Position numbers and translations under genes: made by a program. A DNA stretch of 42,439 bases from Branchiostoma floridae (Eukaryota; Chordata; Leptocardii; Amphioxiformes; Branchiostomatidae). The notes under the pieces were generated by a model. The model was given only the letters and a program-made list of their open reading frames with translations. It was not told the DNA's origin and did no database searches. The DNA lies in assembly GCF_000003815.2 (NCBI RefSeq), contig NC_049981.1:5598532-5640970 (forward strand), given 5' to 3'. Below are positions 21,593 to 32,100 of this stretch, piece by piece; positions within the stretch are counted from its first letter, which is position 1, and each line of letters begins with the position of its first letter.

Positions 21593-23173
21593 TTACACAA
21601 CTGTGGTTCTACCAAGCGTAACTTGGGAGTAGTCGCTCGACATTTCGCTAACATCCAGTGTATCAAAAGATGCTTCCTTTTTTGTGGACATGCCACATCC
21701 GAAATTACACTCAGACCGCTTTGTATGCTCTTGTTTGTCTGTGGTGTCCTTCTCTGTGTCGTCGCTAGGTGTATCGTTTGGTTCGACGTTTTTCACGTTT
21801 GTTTCCTGGCCTTCTGGAGTGACAGACAGCTCATTTGGAGGAGGAAGTATCGTAGCTGGTTGTATTGCTGTATTGCTGCCGCTAGGTGTCGCATCTGAGC
21901 GGTGGTGTATACGTGCATAGTCATTTGATATGTTGTCTTTCACTGGCGCTATATGATTTCCTGAAGTGACATAGCCGGATTCGTTTGAATGCTTCACAGC
22001 GAATGTATCCGATTGCATATCAGTATTGCAGCCGCTAGGTGTCGCAACTGAGTGGTGTTGTACACACGCGTAACCACTGGAAATGTTCTCTTCCACTTGC
22101 GCTCTTTCTGACTGGGTACCGCAACCGGAGTCGTTTGGATGCTTAGCAGCAGTTTCGTCTGACTGATTGTTCATATTGCAGCCGCTAGACGTCGTGGCTA
22201 AGACATAGCCACTGGACGAGTTGTTTTTCACTGACGCTGTTTGGCTTTCTAAGCCATTGACGTAAGAATGCTTGGTAGCAATTGCATCTGATTGCATTTC
22301 TGTATCGCGGCCGCTAGACGTCGCAGCTAAGACATAGCCACTGGACGAGTTGTTTTTCACTGACGCTGTTTGGCGTTCTAAGTCATTGATGTCATTCGAA
22401 TGATTGGCAGCGATTGCATCTGATTGCATTTCTGTCTCGCGGCCGCTAGATGTCGCAGATGGCACCTGTCGAACATAGTCTTCTTCCATCCTTTCATTTA
22501 CACTTTCACCACTGTTTTCATCTGGGGCGATCACAGCGTACTGCAATGTTGAATGGTAGTCGCTAAGTGTCGCGCGTGTCACGTGCGGCAAGTGCTCGTT
22601 TGTAGAGTTTTCCTTCAGCGAGTCTCCATCTCCAAGACCCGTGGAGTTTGTTGATACAGAATCCGGATCCGACCCAACCGATCCACCACGACTGGGCGTT
22701 ACCATGTTCGGAGCCACCCAAAGATCGGCGTGGATTTGAACCAGTGACTCCAAGTTAGCCAAGGCTCTAATTTCTTTCCCCCACGAATCTACTTTCTCGC
22801 GTTGTCCCTTATGCCAACTGGACGTTATCGGCGACATGTCTGGATACATCTTGATGTCATCTAAGATATCAGGATTTGAAAATTCGTAATGATTTTCTTC
22901 TGAACCTTTTCCCGAAGGCAAGGTCTTGAGAAAATACAAAGTAACGATCAAGGCTACGACAAGACAGCCTCCTACAACTACTAACACTGCTATAAGTTTG
23001 TAGTCGACGATGTGTGGCCGTGTGCTGACCGTTAACCACGGCGTAGGTGGGCTCTCTACAGCCGGAGACTTGGAGCCATGGCTGAACCGTTTGTAGACTG
23101 CAGAGACTGAGACATTGTATGAAGTACCGGGTTGGAGCGCGGTTAATACGGCCGATGTATTTGTGACTGTGAT
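21593..23173 (-). CDS. Receptor exon 5: end of FNIII 4, transmembrane helix and repeat-rich cytoplasmic tail
   Basis: A 1581-nt terminal exon (residues 464-989) after acceptor TGTTTTTTCAG, phase 0. It completes FNIII 4 (LTALQPGTSYNVSVSAVY), then a hydrophobic helix around LIAVLVVVGGCLVVALIVTL (residues about 522-545), then the tail. The juxtamembrane part has YPDMSP, which could play a box1-like role, but no canonical JAK box is certain. Tail tyrosines with known-type contexts: Y675 LQYAVI (ITIM-like), Y696 YVRQ (YxxQ, STAT3-type), Y767 YVNG (Grb2 SH2-type), Y831 SGYACV (ITIM-like), Y978 SDYSQV (ITIM-like). The end of the protein is Ser/Thr/Asp-rich and carries a CNFGCG motif. The function of each site is inferred from short motifs only. 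Confidence 0.88.
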   Translation of the reverse strand: MTVTNTSAVLTALQPGTSYNVSVSAVYKRFSHGSKSPAVESPPTPWLTVSTRPHIVDYKLIAVLVVVGGCLVVALIVTLYFLKTLPSGKGSEENHYEFSNPDILDDIKMYPDMSPITSSWHKGQREKVDSWGKEIRALANLESLVQIHADLWVAPNMVTPSRGGSVGSDPDSVSTNSTGLGDGDSLKENSTNEHLPHVTRATLSDYHSTLQYAVIAPDENSGESVNERMEEDYVRQVPSATSSGRETEMQSDAIAANHSNDINDLERQTASVKNNSSSGYVLAATSSGRDTEMQSDAIATKHSYVNGLESQTASVKNNSSSGYVLATTSSGCNMNNQSDETAAKHPNDSGCGTQSERAQVEENISSGYACVQHHSVATPSGCNTDMQSDTFAVKHSNESGYVTSGNHIAPVKDNISNDYARIHHRSDATPSGSNTAIQPATILPPPNELSVTPEGQETNVKNVEPNDTPSDDTEKDTTDKQEHTKRSECNFGCGMSTKKEASFDTLDVSEMSSDYSQVTLGRTTVV

Positions 23174-26100
23174 CTGAAAAAACATTAGCATTATGATTAA
23201 CATTAAAACGTATTCAAATATAATTCAATCTCTACAACTGGCCTACCCTGCTTACCATACAGGATCGAGTAGCTAGCGAGTTTTGATTGGGGACGCAAGG
23301 CAGAGAGCCCGCCGATCTCACATTAGCGCTCCGGGGAGTTTAAGCCTGAAGGAGTTATCGCTACTAAGGGCAGGTGGACCTCCTCAGACTCCTCGGAGCG
23401 CTAATAGGAGATCGTCGGACCTGGCTGTCTAGGGACACCGACGAAACTGTCCTAGCTGCCCGTTGCAGGCTGGCCCCAAGGGTACAACTGGCTGGATTAA
23501 AAACAACAACTTAGATTTACTTCCGGACGTTTTGAGTGACATCCATCACTCTTCTTCAGCGTCACTTGAATGAACTAGCAGAACAATTCAATACAAGTAC
23601 AGCAAACTAGAAACCACTAACTCATAATGATCATGTGCAAAACTCACTCAAATGTAAATCATGTTAGCATAGTTCCCTTTTAACATTAGAGCGTTCGTCA
23701 ACGTGTCTTGACTGTTGGTGAACATACATGTAAACGGTAAGGGAAATTGTGCAAAACTACTACCATGGTTTGTTTGGTGAGGGTTAGTTGGGGTGTCATA
23801 TCGCAGTACTTAAGACTACTGCGTCACTCTGTGCACCATGTAACGTTGTCGGAAGGGCTTTACGTTAGAGTGCAGTACTTGGCAAAAATGACATTTAAGC
23901 ATGCAGTTTCTAGATAACTCTCCAAGCAGAGGTTGGTAGGGAAAATCTTGACATTTTCCTTGTATGCTGTCTTTTTTATCACCCACCAACCTCTACTTGG
24001 AGGGTGCTGCTAGAAAGCAAAGAGAACAGCAACTATAGAAAAGGCCTGCTAACAGACAAAAAGACTCACAATGGTCATAATTCTATAAAGGATATGAAGT
24101 AATAAATGTTATGAAGTCACCAAAGCTTAAACAATTACATCTAACGGAATCATAAAAGTTCTGAACGCAAGCCCTGCGCACCGTACGCGCGTAATGTGAA
24201 TATAAAGGTGGGGTCACACCTGCGTATATAGTTAAGCTCGTATGAGGCTCGCATGGGAGTACTTGCCTCCACCAGGCTCCACAGGTCGTTGTTAGAATAA
24301 TAGAAATTGGACAAACGTCAACAGGTAACATGTCAGACGAGTTAGCTCGGTCGCTAACCATACTTCTCGGTCAGCTAACTCATCTGGCATGTTTCTATAT
24401 CTGTCCAATTTGTACTATTTTTCCCGCGACCTGTGGAGCCTGGTAGAGACTAAGAGCGTCATATGCACCTCAAACGGACTTGAATAGTATATACGCATGT
24501 GTGACCCTATCTTTACAGACTGCAACACACTAACCTGTCGCACGGTGTCTCCTGACAACTCGACAAACCGAAGCTTGTACACGTCAACGCAATCGTACTC
24601 ATTCTTGGGCGGAAGCCACGTCACGGCGATCTTCTCTGACGTCACTTCCGCTGTGGTCAAATTCGTTGGTGCAACCGCTTTGACAGCATGGGGAGGGATT
24701 CGAACCTTTTCCCCCTGGGTACACCCTGCAGACGTACAGGCCGATAGTTGTACGGTGTAGGCGTGGAAAGTTGTCAGGTCCGACAGTTGTATATGGTTGT
24801 CAACGCTGTCTCTGATCGTTACATGTTCACCTGTTTCTGCATATTGAAGAAAAGACATGTTAGCGAAAAAATATTAATGACATCGTTTGGGTCATTTAAC
24901 TCCAAATCTCATGAAAGAATGTATAAAAGAATGAAAGTTACAGAAGAGAGTCAAGCGAGCTTAAGAAATGAGAGATAGAACGATAGAGAGAAAAAAAGAA
25001 GGAAGAAAGGGAGGAAGGACGGAAGAAAAAACGAAAGGCAGAAAGAAAAAAAGAAAGAAAGAAAGAGTGAAAAAAGAAGAAGAAGGAAAGAAAGGAAGAA
25101 AGAAAGAGAGAAAGAAAAGGGAAGCTCATAATTCATATAGAAAAAACGCCTTAACGTGAGTGATAGTATAGTTTGCATAACTTGCTTGAAATATTTTGAT
25201 TCTGTATTAAAAATACAAGGCTTATTCAAGATAATCATGGGATAGAGAAAGCATGTTATCTACCTGTGTTTAGCGATATTGTAACCTTGTAACCAGTGAT
25301 GACACCGTTCGCGTCATTGTCGGGAGGCGGGCTCCACCGAACACGGACTGCTCGGAAACTACGCGTGACTGCACTGCAGTTGGCGGCCGGTAGGGGTCGC
25401 CAGGTTACATCGGTCGGTCCAGTTGAAGGCTCTGAAAGTTTAAGATTTGAATATAGTATTCAGCCTACCATTTATAAGATGACTGAAATGTCTCCTAAAT
25501 TTTTAATGAAATAGTTTAGTTCATGCTTATTTAACTCAGTAATTCGTCTGTAAATGTTATATATTTACAGTACAGTCACGGCTTATGTTCCTGTGTGCCT
25601 TTTTTCAAAGAGGTGCCATTTAAAAAATAGATTTTCTTGCCATTTCTTTACATAGTAAGCTAAATCTACCCTTTAGCATTGAATTACAAGCCTCAGTGAA
25701 AGAAGTTGCAATCATACAAACATGATTACAAACTGTGATCTTCCTACATGTGCCTCCATACTTCCTAGGGAAACATGCCCACATTTGGCATATCACTGTC
25801 TTGTGTGTCTGACTGCACAGTGGGGTGTCTGATGACAGTTTCTTCATAAGTTCTGTAAAACGATTTCTTGCAGTTTTGAAAGGAATGTAACCTCAGCTTA
25901 TTGATACCATACAAAATACTAGTAGACTAAGTGCATGGTTATGTCCTATTCTAAGGCGAAAAACTTGCGTGTTTTCAAAGAAGAAGATTCCCCTGTAGCC
26001 AGCTTGAAGCGTGATTAACTGATTACCCCACCCCCTAGGGTGCCTATTGAAGGTTTTGAAGTTACTGTTTACAGGAGGGTCTAACTCGGGGGGTCACTTA

Positions 26101-29100
26101 GATAAAACTCCAGAGCATATCTTTAAGGTGGTATCTCACAGCACTCGGGCACCGGTGCGGCGCTGCGGGGTTCGTAGACGACTCAGCGAATTTAAGAGAT
26201 AAAGACCGATTTTTTTTTTTTTTTACATTTTGTGTAAATTCTATGTCTTCTAAGAAAATAACACAACAGTGACGCGGTGAACGATCGAACCCTGCAGTGC
26301 AGCACCGGTGCCCCAAGTGCAGTGAGATACAACCTTCAGGCTGCTGATTTCAAAACGGCCGATGCGTGTCTAAACAAAATATCCTTCAGATTGTTTTCCA
26401 AACTCTTTTACATGTCAACTGGAGCTTGATTAATCTGCATGACTGCATCAAATTTGACCTCAAGCTCAAAGTGCCTGAGGCTGACATTCCTAAAGCAATG
26501 TTTTGTGCGTGGGGCAGAATACCACACAGACGTCGTTAAGCCCCCTTTACAAATCAAGAATTTAGCTCGGCCGAGTTGTCAGCGAGCTCTAAATTACGAG
26601 GAGGCATGACCCTGACGCCCACAAACAAATGGCATAGTTTGTTTGTCGGCATCAGGGTTTGGACCACTATCGGACCGAAGGAGCGCCGTATATATAATTT
26701 TATCTAAATTCTTGATTTGTAAAGGGGGCTTTATAGACAGTTCATTTAACATGAGTCAGCGTAGCAGAACACAGTATAGCTAATGGCACAACCCGCCATA
26801 TGTGCAATTTGTTCGTGGGTTTATTTCGAAGGCCACGTCCGCCTCGCATTTCTGAAAACGTTCAGGCTGTACAGAGCAGGCGCATCGTCCGTACCGACAC
26901 GTGCAGGGGTGATTCCGCAGCCCGATGGCACACAACGTTTTGCCTGTACGTAACGTTCTACGGCGTGTCTGCGTGCTCCCAAATCCGTCGGAATCCCTAC
27001 GAGTTCGTACGGAGGCTGTACTTACCACTTTCCCAAAAGATTGCCCACGTTTTGGCACGAAGACGTATTTGCACGTACGACGGGTTGTGCCCTTAGCTTT
27101 AGCGACACAGACGTCGTTATACACAGTTCATTTAACATGAGTGCAGGTCAGTATAGTGACAAAAGAAAAGTAAAAAAAAAAGTAGTGCGGCCGAAATCTG
27201 GAAGCGTCTGTAAACACTGTAACGTGAAAGACAGCGGGTCATGCACTTTGCTATATGGTAATATAATAAATCGGCTTATATCGGATCATATAGATAAGAT
27301 CATGATGTTTGTCCATTTGGTGTATCAATGTGCGTGACCTTTACAATTGACTACCTCGGTGAGTCGCCTGCAGCTTCACATGGCCCCCGCATGACCCCAT
27401 TTAAACGTGAAATTGTTCTACATATACCAGTAATACACCATAAGAGGATGTAAAATCCGTAACCTTTATTGGTGTTAAATATTGTTTGAAGGCTTCAACA
27501 TATCAGTAATCGTGCTTGAAAACTGCACCCTGCTATGATTTTATCAGCGTCGATGTCAGTCACCTTGTGGTTCTTAACTATAGAAATCCCCCGAGACCAA
27601 AGACTGCGTTCTGCTACCTCAATATTTCGAGCTAACTAATTACTTCTGTTTGTGTCCGGATCAAAAATGACCACTACTTTTGTTTCTGAGTCAAAAGGCA
27701 GGATGGTTTGAAGCTAACAGCAGAGAAGTTTTCATTCATGTGTCAAATCCACGGCCGCGGAAATCAACGACTCACGGTCTTTATCTTTGCATTTTCCTTA
27801 AAAGAGAAATGGTTTTCAAAAATACTTCGAGTCCATACTAAAGTACACTTGACCTATAATGTCAGACACAATCATTGGCTGTACCCACATTTTCGACTGA
27901 TTCCGATCTCTGCCCAGTTATAAGCAACTCATTACTTATGCGACGTCATGTTATGCAGATAGAACACGTAACTCTGCGAGTAGCGGACCATAACTTGCTG
28001 AAAGTTTATGACGACCCCCGTCAATGTTGAGAGATATACACATTTGAGTCCTGATGCGTACAAAGATGGTTTCTTTAAATTTAACATCTCCTGCAAAAAA
28101 GTTTAATTCTGCTTCCAAGATTTTTACTTTGTTCATGTGACGGGGGGGGGGCGCCATAAACTTTTTGAAACTTATGACCCACTGCTGACGTGGCGCCACA
28201 GAAGCAGTGGGTTGCTAATTCCTAAATTCATGAGTTGGACAGTCAAAAATCTGGGTAAGTCCAAGTTTCGTGCTAGAAACAACAGTTAAACCTTGCTTCA
28301 GAATCGTTTATCTGATATAGATGAACTTTCCAACAAAATGTTCATACTCACTGGCATCTGCTGTCCTTCTGCAAACCGCCTCGCTTGGTAGTCCTTTCCG
28401 TACAACCCAAATAGAGTCCACAAATCCAGTCACTTCTACACAGTACACGGTTCCCGGACTAAATCCCGCCATACTATACTCTTCGTTCAGCATGCTGTAT
28501 TTCCCCACTACGAAGTCTCGCGAGTTCTCGCGGTGTTCGTCCATCCAATAGGAGACGTTGTAGAAAACGAAAAATCCTTCAATGTCTCCCATGGTTGCCA
28601 TAGTTTCCTGATTGTGTTCGTTATACATGTAGTAAGGTGTTACGGGGTGTTTGATTCGAATGTTCAATTCGCGAAGCTGCGAAGCTGATTCCTCATTGGC
28701 TGGCGTGGCGATGACGTCGACGTCGGGTGGACCAATGACAGTGTGCTTGAATGGGCTAAGGGATAAACGTTGGACTATTAATGCGTTTTTCTGACGATGT
28801 TGTTTTCCATTTAACTTCGTATTTCTTTCGACTACGCGTAGCTTGACTAAATCGTGCTTCTAGAAGACCTTCGACTGGTCAGAATTAATTACTTACAGAA
28901 GTTGGAAGGTCAACACATCAAAGTCATGAGAGTTGGAAGCATCCTAGTTATGTTAACATGAGGATTTATGCATACATGCTAATACCCCGTTTCCTCTAGG
29001 AAGGCGCTCTCATAGCGCTCTCTCTGCGACCTACAATTTGACATATCGCACAACGAAATCTATAGAAAATAAACTAATATTTTTACACCTTTTGTGTATT

Positions 29101-32100
29101 GTTGTCTTCTCAGTCACACTTTTACATTTTGTATGGTATACCAAGTGTGAAAGCGAAGGTTACACATATCCTATCTAGGTCGCAGTCACGCTCTTCCACA
29201 GCGTCCTCTAATCAATCCACGCCCGGGTTCCGTGGTTGTATCCCTGCACGGCACGAAAAACGGTATTTAAGCGTGCTGAAACCATGCGTAATGTTGACGT
29301 ATTTTCCTTCTTTACGGATCTATACACCACTTATACGAGTACTTAAATATTGCCTTTAAGTGGTCTTTCTGTAGGTCCGTGTTAGTCCTTATTTTCCGGT
29401 TTTCCCGTTGTCTTTCAGCAGCTTAAAGATGTCGTAAATGATTTTTAAAACCCCCTTAAAACTTGTTTAAAGTTCACGTTTATTTGATCTAAAGCCTATT
29501 TACGTCTCATATACAATTGCATTAAGTGGATTATAACGTGTGTTTTAGTGCCTTTTCAGCAGCTTAAAGTTGCCATAAATACTTATTAAAACGCCCTTAA
29601 GACATGTTTAAACTTGACGTGTATTTGATCTTAAGCCTCTTTACGTCTCATATACGTGTGCATTAAGAGGATTATAACGTGTGTTTAGGTGCCTTTTCAG
29701 CAGTTTAAAGTTGCCATAAATATCTATTAAAACGCCCTTAAGACTTGTTTAAACTTCACGTATATTTGATCTAAAGCCTATTTACGTCTCATATACGTGT
29801 GCATTAAGTGGATTATAACGTGTGTTTAGGTGCCTTTTCAGCAGCTTAAATTTGCCATAAATACCTATTATAACGCCCTTAAGACATGTTTAAACTTCAC
29901 GTTTATTTGATCTAAAGCCTATTTACGTCTCTTATACGTGTGCATTAAGTGGATTATAACGTGTGTTTAGGTGCCTTTTCAGCAGTTTAAAGTTGCCATA
30001 AATACTTATTAAAACGCCCTTAAGACGTGTTTAAACTTCACGTTTATTTGATCTAAAGCCTATTTACGTCTCATATACGTGTGCATTAAGTGGATTATAA
30101 CGTGTTTAGGTGCCTTTTCAGTAGCTTAAATTCGCCATAAATACCTATTAAAACGCCCTTAAGACATGTTTAAACTTCACGTTTATTTGATCTAAAGCCT
30201 ATTTACGTCTCATATACGTGTGAATTAAGAGGATTTAATGTGTCTATATTTTTCTTTTAAGCAGCTTAAAGTTGTCATAAATACGTACTAAAATACCCTT
30301 AAGACATGTTTAAAGTTCCCTCTGTACGTCTCATATATGTGTGCATTAAGTTGATTATAAGGTGTGGATATAAGTGCCATTTTAGAATAATCATTAGTAC
30401 ATTTCAAAGCAAGAAAATACAATGGATGAAACTTTGAAATTTTATTGAATTACGAGAAAATATTACATGGAAGAGTAAAAAAAAACTACTGCCTACTAGG
30501 TATTTGTGGCCTTTTAATCTGATGTAGTCGGCAGTTGAAACAATCACAACGGTTGCGCAATTCCGTGCAGCCCCATTTCCAGTGTCGGGCGGAGCGTCTC
30601 GGCGTAAGTTACAAAGAGCACACATGCACAGTTCCATCTAGATCTGGTCACCACGTGCACAGGAATAAGAATCCGGTAAGATCTAGAGTAGTGGCCGATA
30701 TGACTCGTGTTGTTGGATGGTCCTGCATTCTGTGAACGCGAAACATGTTCAGCTTGCAGTGTCGGCTTCTATTAATCCGGATGGTACAAGGGCCGTGATT
30801 TCCCATTCTGTGTCGATTTCCAACAACAACAGCTTGTACAGAATGACAGCCACCTCGTATCTTTGAGTCAAATTCCGTCACCGGGGGTCCTAGGCGGTAA
30901 AAGCGGTGTCGCGGCCACAACTTGCGGGCTAGAACAGGCCCAAACTTTCTTCAATACTTCTCTTCAAAAATGAACGCCTGGAAAATAACCGCTCCTTGTC
31001 GTACGTATGGCCCGTAAATTTGAACCCCCCACTCTTTTCTGCCATTGGATACATCCTATCACATGACACAGCTGTGCCACAGACGGACCAAGGAAGTTCA
31101 ACCTCCTTGGACGGACGGAGGCGTGCGCCCCATGGCGAGTACGAAATAACGCTGAATAAATTTACATCTTTGTCCATAACCCAAATAAACACGAGCAACA
31201 CGAGAAGACACCGCCTGTGTGCACAAACTGTTCTTTCTCGATGCTTGCTTGTAGATAAAGAAATAAACATATTTCGTACATTTACCTGTAGTAAGAACTG
31301 CTTGCCGTTTTATAGAGAAAACACAACTCACTGCACAAAACGCTATACCTACTACATCCTTATTCTTCAAGCAGAGGTTGAGTCGCGGAGATATTCATAG
31401 CAGTAGTCGGGATTTCTACCGTCTCTTAGCGCGAGGGTCAACTTGCCACAAAGAAAACAGGCGGCCTCACCCTGATTTAGACCCTGGAATTTCAGAACAT
31501 AAATGCGGTATAAAATAAAAAGGAAAGGGTCTCCTCCTGTTCGCATAAACTGCGCTTCAAACATGCCGTATGTTGAGCAGAAAAAGGCAACGTTTCATAA
31601 AACCTTTGAGACGGTATTAGCTAATAGATAAAACGGGGGTAGTGCCGCCAAGTTTGCTTAAGCTACGCGGATTCAAAGATTAAACATGTCGTATGTTCAA
31701 CAGAAATACGCAACATTTCATATACGTCTTGGCAACATATAAGCTAAACGGGGGAGGTCTCCCCTAGTTCGCTTAAACTGGGCGGATTCAAAGATTAAAC
31801 ATGTCGTATGTTCAACAGAAATACGCAACATTTCATATACGTTTTGGCAGCATATAAGCTAAACGGGGGAGGTCTCCCCTAGTTCGCTTAAACTGCGCGG
31901 ATTCAAAGATTAAACATGTCGTATGTTCAACAGAAATACGCAACATTTCATATACGTTTTGGCAACATATAAGCTAAACGGGGGAGGTCTCCCCTAGTTC
32001 GCTTAAACTGCGCGGATTCAAAGATTAAACATGTCGTATGTTTTACAGAAATACGCAACATTTTATATACGTCTTGGCAAATATATTAACGGGGGAGGTC

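Noticed and set aside
24690-24720. GGTTCGAATCCC on the minus strand, resembling a tRNA T-arm
   Set aside because: It lies inside the coding FNIII exon and no cloverleaf can be drawn around it.
26780-27340. Several overlapping open frames with Cys and basic residues
   Set aside because: They arise from the palindromic foldback element and its duplicated flank; frames on both strands mirror each other.
31285-31370. Possible signal-peptide exon ending at ACAG|GTAAATG on the minus strand
   Set aside because: The hydrophobic stretch has no in-frame ATG before an upstream stop, so a first exon is not supported.
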